Positions 55,128 through 64,000 of a stretch of DNA of 64,000 bases are shown here, piece by piece. Origin of the DNA: Ustilago trichophora. Taxonomy: Eukaryota > Basidiomycota > Ustilaginomycetes > Ustilaginales > Ustilaginaceae. The stretch's first letter is position 1, and each line of letters starts with the position of its first letter. The notes below the pieces were generated by a model, which saw only the letters and a list, made by a program, of their open reading frames with translations, was not told where the DNA came from and searched no databases. Location: positions 124,001-188,000 of the forward strand of contig OOIN01000012.1 of the NCBI GenBank assembly GCA_900323505.1. The letters are read 5' to 3'. Made by a program: the position numbers and the translations under genes.

Positions 55128-56460
55128 TTAGGCATTGGCACACTGGACGTTCTGTGGACCTCCCTCCTCGTCATCGTCGTCCATGCCAGGATGCTGACCA
55201 GTGCCGTTGGACTTGGCATTGCGGGCTTCTCGCTCGTCGAGCTCGTCCATTTGTACGTCTTCGACATCAACCTCCTTCTTGGTCTTGGGAAGCGCCTTTC
55301 GTGGTGGGAGAGCCTTCTCGAGGAGAGGGATGCTGTCGACGTCGATGGACTCGGGGAAAGCGACACTGAGGTTGACGTAGAGGTCACCCATCTCGTGGTG
55401 TCGGTAGCTGGGCATACCCTGACCGCGGAGGACCTTGACCTCGCCGGGCTTGATGACCTCACCGGCAGGAATTTCGACCGAGAGAGCGTGGTCGTCGAGG
55501 TGCTCGATGAGGATCTTACCACCGGCAAGCGCTGTGAGGAGGTCGACCTCGACGTCGACAAAGAGGTCGTTCTTTCTACGCTTGAAACGGGGGTGTGGCT
55601 TCTCGTCAATCACGATGACAACATCGCCTGGAATGGTGTTGGGTGCCTGGTCGGCCTCCTCCTTGAAGGTAATCTGCTGACCGTCCTCCATACCCTTGTC
55701 GATGCGGACTTCGAGAACCTTGCGCTCCTGGTTGATCTTTTTGCCGTTGCACTCCTTGCAGCGGTCCTTTGCGTTGATGATCTCACCCTGACCCTGGCAT
55801 TCGGGGCAGGTCTGCTGCATCTGCTGAACCATGGGACCGAGTTGGCGGAGGACAACCTTGATACCCTGACCGTTGCATCCACCACATGTCTTGACGGCGC
55901 CCTCCTTGCCACCGCGACCGTCGCACTTTTTGCAGAGGACATGCTTTTGAAGAGCGAGCTTGGTGACCTTGCCGACGTAGAGCTCCTCAAGCGAAACCTT
56001 GACACGATGAACGAGATCCTTGCCCTTGCGAGGACCACGGGGGCGTCCGCCTCCACCGCCGAAAAAGCCTCCACCTCCGCCACCGAAGAGCTGAGAGAAG
56101 AGATCCTGAGGGTCCATTCCGCCACCCATTCCTCCGCCTTCGAGACCCTGCTCGCCAAATCGGTCATAGAGATCGCGCTTGTCGGAATCGGAGAGAATTT
56201 CGTATGCTGCAGTGATGGCCTTGAACTTTTCGGGGTCACCGCCCTTGTCTGGGTGCTCCTTCAATGCCTTTTTACGGTAGGCCCTAAGTGATAAGAATGA
56301 GAGGAAGAAAGTATAGTCAATATCACTGTTCCAACGAGACTTGGGCAGTTGTGCTGAGAGGCTGAGAGGCTGAGAGGCTGTATACTCACTTTTTGAGCTC
56401 GGCTTCGGAAGCGGTGGGGGAGACCTCGAGGAGGTCGTAGAACTTTGTTTCCTTGACCAT
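55128..56460 (-). CDS. YDJ1: Type I Hsp40 co-chaperone (Ydj1-like), likely farnesylated
   Basis: Exons 56460-56390 and 56283-55128 with a 106-bp intron give 408 residues. The J-domain comes first ([31 protein letters not shown]), then a Gly/Phe-rich region ([13 protein letters not shown]). The zinc domain has [24 protein letters not shown] and CKECNGKK; the last repeat departs from the CxxCxGxG consensus. The C-terminal peptide-binding domains end with CANA, a CaaX box whose final Ala favours farnesyl transfer. Ydj1 works with cytosolic Hsp70 in folding, translocation and protein quality control, partly at the ER and mitochondrial surfaces. Length and domain order are typical. Confidence 0.96.
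56284..56389 (-). other. Intron of the Ydj1-like gene, with an internal tandem repeat
   Basis: GTGAGT donor and TTAG acceptor on the minus strand. Near its 5' end on the minus strand, about 3.5 copies of an 8-bp unit (CTGAGAGG, plus strand) lie at about 56353-56380. Confidence 0.85.
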
Positions 56461-57870
56461 GATGGATATGAGGTATGTGTGATGGTCGTAAACGTGAACT
56501 TTAGGCCAGCTAGACGACTAGTGCAAGTGTTGTAATCGGGTGAATCGAGTTCGACTGCCGGAGAACGATATGCGGCAGAGTGTAGGACGAGATGTGCTTT
56601 ATCTTGTGACGACGATGAAAGCAGTCGGCGTGAGATGGATGACTGGGATGACTGGGATGCAGCTGATTTGACAAAAGTGGTGGCTGCCTAAGAGATGGAA
56701 TTGTGAGACAACGAGAGTATGGTTGGCTCTCTCTGGATGATGGTGTTGAGGCTAGATGGGATGTTGCGGAAGGGTGGCCGGAAACTAAAAAAGTGTTTGA
56801 AGCGGCAACGCAGTCGAGCGACACCATTTCCCATTTCACCATTTCACAATTCCCCAATTTCCCACTTTCACTCGAATTGTTCACACAGATTCGAAAAGCG
56901 CAGCAGCAGTTCTCTATCTCACGTCAAGAATTTCCAAAAAATCGCACAATTTTTCGAAAAAAAAGAAAAAAAAAGAAAAAAAGAAAGAGGGAAAGGAGGA
57001 TCCCGAAGACAGACTCAGCTGCCGTGAGACTTCCAAATGTTGCACATAAAGGAGACGACACTCGGTCAAATTCTACTTGATCTCGGCATACCAAGTGTAT
57101 TGCTGAGCACGACGGTGCGGTAGTTACATGGTGACGACGCCCTTACAGTCAATGCTTTGGAAATAGTTCTAGTCAGATCTGGAAACTAAACCGATTTGGT
57201 GTGCGTCTGCTCCTGGTTCGGTATCAGAGCTTGGAACTCGGATCCCGAATTCTGCTCTTGTATTGTGGCTAACCAAATTTGAATCTTCCAAAGCCTTCCA
57301 TGCGCATTTTGCCAGATTTCTAGCGTCTTCTCTGTCTTGTAAATTTCCGCCCCGTTTCATCAACTTGATCTGGAAGCAGACCTGCCGATTTCCCGATATT
57401 GCGAAATGTTGCCACTTTAACTCTAACATCTTGATATAAATCATTGCCACGTCTTCGCATGCATGTGCTTTCACCGCACTCTGTTCTTCTCAATTGAAGC
57501 CAAACAACTCTCGCGACCAGCTCTTTACCATCACCTTGGACGACACGATCTCCTCATCTGTGCCAGGCCCACTCGTTGGTACAGCGCCTCCCCTCTACAA
57601 TCTCGACTTCTGTCTTTACGTGCTTCTCTCCAAGCAAAGTGGTCTTACCTATCAAACGAGCTTCGTCTCCTCGTAACTAGTCGGCGTTCCGCCCCCACTC
57701 TCTCGCCCACTCGTTGAATTCGGCTTCATTTGAACACGTAGACGATTTGACTGCTTTTTCTCATTCAGAAGAACGAATCCAAGGGCCTCAACTCCTGGTT
57801 CCGCCCCACCAACTTCTTCGGACGTCTTTGTAAAACTCGCTCCTTGACCAGCTCCTTACAGAACACAATC
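56461..57870. other. Divergent intergenic (Ydj1-type / signal peptide peptidase)
   Basis: A-rich stretch at about 56935-56995; CATCC/ACTGG short repeats near 56640-56660. CT-rich leader precedes the SPP gene. No gene seen. Confidence 0.6.
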
Positions 57871-59121
57871 ATGTCGGGTGACAGAGATCTCTTCATCGCC
57901 TACGGCGTGCTCATGGCCGGCGCTGTCGCTCCCATCTACTTTGGCTCCTTTTCATCCCTCAAGACACCCAAGACCACGCGAGACATTCTCAAAGCGGCCA
58001 AAAAGAAGCGCAAGTCTGGCAAGGCCTCGGACGATTCCGACTCGGAGAGCGACTCGGATTCCGAGGACGATGATGACGTCTTGGACAGGGTCACGTCGTC
58101 GGATGCCATGTGGTTCCCCATCATGGGCTCGGCCGTTCTGTTTGGCCTTTTCGTCATCTTCAAGTATCTCAACAAAAAGTATGTCAACCTCCTTCTTAGC
58201 TTCTACTTTGGCTTTGTTGGCTGCCTCGCTCTCAGCCAAGCGCTGGTAACCATCTCTCGTGGCATTGTCGGTCGTGAATTGTGGAAGAAGCTGCCCAGCT
58301 TCCGTCTTGAGCTCGACCAGCGAGGACACGGTCGTCTCTTCAAGTTTTCCTTCACCACAGTCCATGTGGCTTTGATCGCTGCCTCTGCTCTGCTGGTCGG
58401 AGTGTACCTGGTCACCAAGAACTGGATTATCAGCAACTTGCTCGCCCTCTCGCTCTCGCTCAACGCCATTGCACTCATGTCGCTTGACTCGTTCCGCACT
58501 GGCGCCATTATGCTGGGCGGTCTGTTCGTGTACGACATCTTTTGGGTGTTTGCCACACCTGTCATGGTCTCGGTGGCACGCAACTTTGATGCACCCATCA
58601 AGATTGTGTGGCCCAAGAACATTATCGAAGCACTGCAGGCGCTCCAAGCTGGCGAACAGCTGCCCAAGCTCCAGTTCACCATGCTTGGTCTGGGTGACAT
58701 TGTGATTCCAGGTATCTTTGTTGCGCTCGCTCTGCGATACGATCAGCTGGTGGCAAGCGAGGCCAAGCCATCGGCGAGTTTCACCAAGTCGTACACTCGC
58801 TTCAACAAGCCTTACTTCAAGGCTACGCTGGCTGCCTACGTGGCGGGCCTGGCAACGACTATGGGTGTGATGCACTTCTTCCAGGCTGCGCAGCCTGCGT
58901 TGCTGTACCTAAGCCCTGCTTGCACCGGTGCTGTCTTCTTGACCGCTGCGCTACGTGGCGAGTTCAAGCAGGTTTGGAACTGGACTGATGACGAGCAAGA
59001 AGACAAGGAGGAGGACAAGAAGAAGGAAAACAAGGCCAATGGCGTCAAGAATGAGAGCAAGGCGTCCAAGCCTGCTACTAGACGATCCAGTCGCAAGTCG
59101 TCATCGTCCAAGCAGGACTGA
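57871..59121 (+). CDS. Signal peptide peptidase (intramembrane aspartyl protease)
   Basis: ATG at 57871 (MSGDRDLFIAYGVLMAG) gives 416 residues with about nine hydrophobic segments. The presenilin/SPP catalytic motifs are complete: YD in FVYDIFWVF (Asp222), GxGD in GLGDIVIPG (Asp276) and PAL in QPALLYL (about 342). SPP cleaves signal-peptide remnants and some tail-anchored proteins inside the ER membrane. The first loop carries an acidic Ser/Asp block (KASDDSDSESDSDSEDDDD) not typical of animal SPP, and the C-terminal tail is Lys/Ser-rich without a KKxx retrieval motif. Start choice: the only upstream in-frame initiator-like codon is a TTG. Confidence 0.95.
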   Translation: MSGDRDLFIAYGVLMAGAVAPIYFGSFSSLKTPKTTRDILKAAKKKRKSGKASDDSDSESDSDSEDDDDVLDRVTSSDAMWFPIMGSAVLFGLFVIFKYLNKKYVNLLLSFYFGFVGCLALSQALVTISRGIVGRELWKKLPSFRLELDQRGHGRLFKFSFTTVHVALIAASALLVGVYLVTKNWIISNLLALSLSLNAIALMSLDSFRTGAIMLGGLFVYDIFWVFATPVMVSVARNFDAPIKIVWPKNIIEALQALQAGEQLPKLQFTMLGLGDIVIPGIFVALALRYDQLVASEAKPSASFTKSYTRFNKPYFKATLAAYVAGLATTMGVMHFFQAAQPALLYLSPACTGAVFLTAALRGEFKQVWNWTDDEQEDKEEDKKKENKANGVKNESKASKPATRRSSRKSSSSKQD

Positions 59122-60017
59122 GCTGCCATGTCATAGACCGCATCATCGGCGGAGTCTTTTTTTTTTTTTTTTATTTCTTTATTTTGTATATTGACATGAA
59201 GACCAGTGCTGCTGATGACACATGTTTTCCACTTGCAGTGTGAAGATGATGTCCACGCTCTGGACAAGATACGAGGTCCACGAGGCAGTCATGAGGTAGG
59301 AAAAGACGATCCACATGAAAGCAGTGCGGTTGCGTGTCACGACTCGAAGCTTTCGGGATGCGTGCCGCATTGCATCTTGAGATTGAAACACAAGGACGTA
59401 ATCAGCAGTGGTGCGGGTGGAATGGTATCATCAGGACATATTCATATGATGTTTTAGGGAGAAGCTGCGGTGGCTTCTACACCTGGAGGCCGTTTTTCGG
59501 CCTAGAGAGAGGAGCGTACAGTGGTGGAAATCTCGGAAGCATCCGAACGGGTTTGCTCTGCCTCTTAACGAGGGTGGTCTCTCTGACAGACTGTGTTGAG
59601 TCAAGAGCCGAGAATGGGTGCTGCAAGGTACCTGGATTTCGAGAATCCAAGCATCTGCCGAATGACATGCTGTGAAAAAAGGAAAAAAAAGAAAAAAACA
59701 AACTCGAGATGGAAAAATTCGCCGAGCAGTAACGCTGGTCTCGACTGGGATTCAACACATGTCTGAATGCTTGACTAGTTTCTTGCCATCATTTGCAAAG
59801 CCCTGCTTGAAATCCAAGCGCACCATTGGAAAAGGCTTCGAGTACAGTATGGTGAGCCGATAAAGCAAACTTTCTGCATGTCTCTGAGATTAGAAGTGCA
59901 CCCGCCGGCAGATGTTGGACAGGTTTCAGCGGTGTGGGCATTTCCTTGTTCATTCCAGCTTGACCTTGTGGTCTTGGAAGCAGGTCTATGCCGACATGCA
60001 TGCAGAGACGTCGTCAT

Positions 60018-60019
<2 letters not shown>

Positions 60020-60049
<30 letters not shown>
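60020..60049. repeat. (TC)n microsatellite
   Basis: About fifteen uninterrupted units. Confidence 0.95.
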
Positions 60050-60052
<3 letters not shown>

Positions 60053-60182
60053 TGTAGTTACAGGCTCAACCCCTTTGATTTGTATAGAATTGGCCCGACT
60101 TGGGAAAGAAAATTCAGCCAGGGTTCAGCTCATGTTGGTAGACTGTCAGTGTGGCTTTGAAAGGGGTCCATAGTGTATTGTG

Positions 60183-60214
60183 CTGTACTGTACTGTACTG
60201 TACTGTACTGTACA
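60183..60214. repeat. (CTGTA)n pentamer run, longest of a dispersed set
   Basis: Six consecutive CTGTA units ending in CTGTACAG, where the run meets its own reverse complement. The same pentamer recurs in both orientations at about 17 other non-coding sites (see findings). Confidence 0.9.
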
Positions 60215-61134
60215 GGAACTGTAGACGTCGGTTCTGCGCGACCTGTTTTGCAGCACAAATTCGCCGAGCTGGGCTCAAAAAGCCAATTCTACATACTGTA
60301 CAGTACAGTACAGTATTAATAAATTACAGCGCCGTTTTTGTTGCTGTAAGCCTTTGCTTAAAGAAAAGTCGACACGCCAGCAAGCTCAGAATACACGGAT
60401 ATACGCCCATCTTTTTTAGCTTGGCGTCGGGCGTAGTCACACTCTGACATTCACATTTACTCTGTTTGGCGTGGTGCCCAACCATCATGAGCCAAGCTGC
60501 AACAAAGATACACAAGCACTGTACTGTACTGTACAGCCAGCCATAACTAGGCCAAGCCCAAACAAGCAAATTATTCAGGAACACACTCTGTTTCTGGTTC
60601 ACACAATCTTTCACTGCTGCTGCCCTTGATCCCTCCCGATTCTTGCGTCGAGCCGGCTTTGAGCGAAAAGGTTTGCTGGTCCCCTCTTAACTACAAACAT
60701 CCATCTACTCGCTACGCCCTTTCGATCCCATTCCTTCCGACTCTTGCCGTCCTACCCTGCCCGCGAGCCACTCACTCACTCACTCACTCCCTCCCTCAGC
60801 CACTTTCAACCTCGATTCTTTCGCCGATTACCACGCTCTTTCCAGCAACAATCAGCATATCGCATCAAGTCTTCGCCCCACGCTTCAACACACCTCCCTT
60901 TATCAGCCCAAAGCCATCTAGCAACTCATTGCTCAGCCTTGTTTCGGCGTTTGCCCATAGCCTCAACCACACCGCCAAGCTGGGCTCAGTAAGCAATCGG
61001 ACATGCAGCCATAACCAGTCTGGTCCCGACGTCATTTCAGCCTCCATCATCTTCTCCACCTCCTCCACGCCTACCAGTGGCTTCCACTCTTCCTCCGAAC
61101 CCTCTTCCATCATCACTCTTCTTCTCGCTTCATC

Positions 61135-64000
61135 ATGTCGGCACCAGTCTCTCCGGGCAAGAGTTCCTCAGGCGGTGCCTACTCCCCCGGTGTTGGCTCA
61201 GGCTCTGGCTCAACCGGCAGCTGCTCCGGTGCATGCTTTGATCCAGACCAGCTCAAGTACCAGTATCTCCAAGGTTACTTTAACGCACACATGCTTCCAC
61301 CCTCATCCTACCGCTATGTCTATGTCTTGTGGTTCGTCACCATCGTCGTCTGCCTCGTACTCGGCTCCTTCCACATGCTCGGCGTTGGCGACAGGTCCTA
61401 TATTGGTGCCAAATGGAAGCGTTGGGCCACCAAGAATCGCGTCTACAAAGTCGGAAAGCGTCTCGACATCCACGGCAATCCCATTCAAAAAGACAGCAAA
61501 GGCTTCACTAGCGCCTACGCACCGCTCAAACCTCGCCAAATTTTCACTTTTCCCAGCTTTGGTCGACTCGTCTTGCTCTTCTTCATGCTCGCCGTTCCCA
61601 TCGTTTTGACGCTCGTCGGCGCCGACTTTATCGGTCCCAACGTCGCCGTCTTTGACTTTTCCCAAAGCTGGCCTCCTCAGACCTCCGACATGGCCGGCTT
61701 GTCTCGAAGGGCAATCCAAAGCTTCCAGAGGCGCATCCAGTGGGGTCAGGGCTCCTATCCTTCCGTTACCACCTATCCCCCTGCACGCACCTTGCCCTAC
61801 CGCACCTGGTGGACATCAGGTGACCGAACCGGCGACATTACCATGGGTCTCGTCCCCATCGTCCTCATCATGGCGCTCAAGCAGGTGCCCTTTGCTTTGC
61901 TCTCTACACGCTTCTTCGGTGGTTATGCTTTTGACAGGCTCTCCTTCCTCCACAAGTGGGGAGGCAGGATCATTTGGCTCTTTGGCACAGCTCACCTCGT
62001 CACTTGGTGCGTTCAGCTCAACAAAGACACCCGCATCGGCGAACCTGTCTGGAGTTTTGTCTTCATGTGGACAAAATTCCGCTGGGGTTGGGCATCGTAC
62101 GGTTTCCTCACTGCCATGATTGTCCTCTCGATCGGTCCCATCCGCAACCGCTTCTACGAGTGGTTCTACATTGCTCACGTCGTCACCGTCGCCGGTTTCA
62201 TCATCACAGCCATGCTGCACCACCCTCCACTGGCCCAATGGATGTACATTCCTCTGGCGTGGTGGATCGCCGAGCGCCTCACAAGAGCCCTCAAGGTGGC
62301 TTGGATCAATGGCCTTGGCTTTGCAGGACGCAAGCCTCAGTTTGCCCTCGTACCCAAGCCTCAGATGCCGCATTCGCAGTCGGCAACCTGGTCCGACGCG
62401 CCTCAGCGTCACCAACAGCGACCATCTCCGTCGCGCTCAACCTATCACACCCAATCCTTCGGCTCAAACCATCAGCACATGGGTCAGGACAGAGAGTACG
62501 GTCACTACGGCCCTTCTCACAGGACACCCACCACCTTGGACGGATCGACCCGAGGACACGGCACCGTGGCGAGCTCTTCGTCGTCGCACAAGTTTGCTCC
62601 TCAATCCCGTCTCAGCTCCGAGTACGAACATACTTTGGTCGACCCCCATGGCGAGGGCCGCAAAGTCTGGAGTCCACCTCTCAGCGATGGGCTCCATGAC
62701 CCCTTGACAACTGGCGCCGATCACCCCCTAGATAGGCGCAATGACTCAAGTCCCGAACGCAGGCAAGGTGCACTCGAGAGAAGAGCCACGCGTGCAAGTG
62801 CTCGATATGACCCGGTCAATGACTTGATCCAGGACTACATTCCCTCACGGCTCTCCAACGTTGATGTATACCCACCACCACCCATCGAAGCACTGCCGCC
62901 ACTGCCCCAACAATACGCATCGCAAGGACGCAGTGACGTCAAGTATTCGCTCCAAGATCCTTCTGAAACTTACCAGTCCCCACCGCCAGGGCCAGGATCA
63001 ACCGCAGCTTACCCGCCGACTCGGCCCGGCCGACTGCGCAGCGAATCTTCAGCAGCCATGTCGGCGAGACCCTCCACCATGTTCAGCGTCATGTCGAGCT
63101 CATTCCCACGACAGCTCAAACCGCGTCCCGCCATGTCAGCGGATGTCGCTGCCGTCATCCGACCGGGCTTTGCCTTTGTCCAGATGCTTCCGGGTAAGAC
63201 TCTTCGCCTGACGTTGCGGACGCCCAACAAGATGTCCTGGAAACCTGGCCAGTGGGTCTATCTCAACATTCCCAGCGTTCGCTTTTGGGAATCGCATCCC
63301 TTCACCATCGCATCAGCACACGACGCCGACTTCCCAGTTGCGACCGAGTTTGTGGATGCAGACGCAGAGAAGGGTCTAGCCTATGCGGACAAGGCCAAAG
63401 GCGAGGAACGAACCATGGTATTGCTTGTGCGATGCCGACGTGGCTTCACACGCCATCTCTGGAACTTTGTCGCCAAGAAGCGACAGATGCAGATCCAAGC
63501 GGCTGCCGATGCACAGCACGGCGCGGGTATGTACGGCATGCCCGGTACCGCCATGGTGCCAGCACTCGGCAAAGACACTACCGGCGTCCACATTCGTGCC
63601 ATCGTCGATGGTCCGTACGGCTCGGCAGATCGAACACACTGGAACATCCACTCGACTGTTGTCATTGTCTGTGGCGGTTCAGGCGTCAGCTTTGGAATGT
63701 CGGTTCTCGAGCACCTCTGCGCATGCATGGTGGGTGCCATGAAGTTTGGCAAGGACGGCAAGGGTGGAAAAGGCTTCTCGACAAAGAGGGTCCGATTCGT
63801 GTGGATCATGCGCGAGTTTTCGCACTTGCAATGGGTCGCTGCAGCGCTTCGGAGATGCATCGAGATGGTTCCGCCGGAGCATCTGCAGGTAGACCTGTAT
63901 GTGACGCACTTCAACCATCAGTCGGCATTGCCAGGAGTTCATAGAGGTGGCTACCGGGGGGGACGAAGCCAAGACTTTGATTCATCCATGTCAGGATTCG
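61135..64000 (+). CDS. Ferric reductase / NOX-type flavocytochrome (3' end outside window)
   Basis: ATG at 61135 opens a frame of 955 codons to the window edge, no intron. Several transmembrane segments occupy about residues 60-400. Two helices carry paired heme histidines: HKWGGRIIWLFGTAH and HVVTVAGFIITAMLHH. Residues about 405-670 form a long low-complexity insertion rich in Ser/His/Gln/Pro. The FAD-binding segment HPFTIASAHD and an NAD(P)-binding VIVCGGSGVSFGMSVLEHL follow, so electron transfer from NAD(P)H across the membrane is expected. Members reduce Fe(III)/Cu(II) for uptake; NOX enzymes make superoxide. Topology fits FRE more than NOX, but that is not settled. Confidence 0.92.
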   Translation, partial: MSAPVSPGKSSSGGAYSPGVGSGSGSTGSCSGACFDPDQLKYQYLQGYFNAHMLPPSSYRYVYVLWFVTIVVCLVLGSFHMLGVGDRSYIGAKWKRWATKNRVYKVGKRLDIHGNPIQKDSKGFTSAYAPLKPRQIFTFPSFGRLVLLFFMLAVPIVLTLVGADFIGPNVAVFDFSQSWPPQTSDMAGLSRRAIQSFQRRIQWGQGSYPSVTTYPPARTLPYRTWWTSGDRTGDITMGLVPIVLIMALKQVPFALLSTRFFGGYAFDRLSFLHKWGGRIIWLFGTAHLVTWCVQLNKDTRIGEPVWSFVFMWTKFRWGWASYGFLTAMIVLSIGPIRNRFYEWFYIAHVVTVAGFIITAMLHHPPLAQWMYIPLAWWIAERLTRALKVAWINGLGFAGRKPQFALVPKPQMPHSQSATWSDAPQRHQQRPSPSRSTYHTQSFGSNHQHMGQDREYGHYGPSHRTPTTLDGSTRGHGTVASSSSSHKFAPQSRLSSEYEHTLVDPHGEGRKVWSPPLSDGLHDPLTTGADHPLDRRNDSSPERRQGALERRATRASARYDPVNDLIQDYIPSRLSNVDVYPPPPIEALPPLPQQYASQGRSDVKYSLQDPSETYQSPPPGPGSTAAYPPTRPGRLRSESSAAMSARPSTMFSVMSSSFPRQLKPRPAMSADVAAVIRPGFAFVQMLPGKTLRLTLRTPNKMSWKPGQWVYLNIPSVRFWESHPFTIASAHDADFPVATEFVDADAEKGLAYADKAKGEERTMVLLVRCRRGFTRHLWNFVAKKRQMQIQAAADAQHGAGMYGMPGTAMVPALGKDTTGVHIRAIVDGPYGSADRTHWNIHSTVVIVCGGSGVSFGMSVLEHLCACMVGAMKFGKDGKGGKGFSTKRVRFVWIMREFSHLQWVAAALRRCIEMVPPEHLQVDLYVTHFNHQSALPGVHRGGYRGGRSQDFDSSMSGF

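Larger units (their letters stand above)
59122..61134. other. Intergenic between SPP and ferric reductase genes
   Basis: T-tract at about 59157-59172 just past the SPP stop, (TC)n at 60020-60049, and three strong (CTGTA)n/(TACAG)n sites (60183-60214, 60295-60315, 60519-60536). (CACT)n at about 60769-60787 and a long CT-rich leader follow. No gene seen. Confidence 0.6.

Overview
The window is nuclear DNA of a fungus, most likely a smut (Ustilaginomycotina, Ustilago/Sporisorium/Moesziomyces type). The basis is long, mostly intron-free genes with C-rich third codon positions, rare short introns with GTAAGT/GTGAGT donors, CT-rich leaders, and a full set of eukaryotic families (introns in H3 and H4, TFIIIC, YTH, signal peptide peptidase, Con7-type zinc finger, GH25 lysozyme). 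The species call is inference; no database was searched. I see no tRNA, rRNA, transposon or CRISPR array.

Layout. 1-1173 (-) is the 5' part of a serine-rich, possibly Pho80-type cyclin gene. 2.4-5.1 kb (-) is a membrane ADAM metalloprotease. 7.0-7.3 kb (-) is a candidate small secreted protein. Next come histone H4 (-, 7.7-8.1 kb) and H3 (+, 10.2-10.7 kb), divergent across 2 kb, then a 3-ketoacyl-CoA thiolase (11.7-13.1 kb) and an acidic nuclear-type protein with a DUF2420-like domain (13.6-16.0 kb). A 7.4-kb gene-poor segment (16.0-23.4 kb), rich in simple repeats, lies in front of a Con7-like C2H2 transcription factor (23.4-25.2 kb).

25.6-47.5 kb is gene-dense: a Cys/Met-metabolism PLP enzyme (-), Pif1 helicase (-), a DnaJ-X co-chaperone (+), a class I glutamine amidotransferase-like protein (+), a TFIIIC90-type subunit (-), a TBC RabGAP fused in frame to a complete Uba4/MOCS3 sulfur-carrier activating enzyme (+), a YTH m6A reader (-) and a DHA1 drug/polyamine transporter (-). 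After a 3.3-kb repeat-rich spacer come a KdsD-like SIS sugar-phosphate isomerase homologue (+), a secreted GH25 lysozyme (+), a Ydj1-type Hsp40 (-), signal peptide peptidase (+) and the N-terminal 955 codons of a ferric reductase (+) that leaves the window.

The genes do not form one pathway; most are housekeeping genes in ordinary fungal order. The strongest unusual observations are the TBC-Uba4 fusion, the eukaryotic KdsD-like SIS protein with a charged insertion, the candidate secreted protein beside H4, and a (TACAG)n/(CTGTA)n pentamer that recurs between genes at about 17 sites and was noticed in none of the coding regions.
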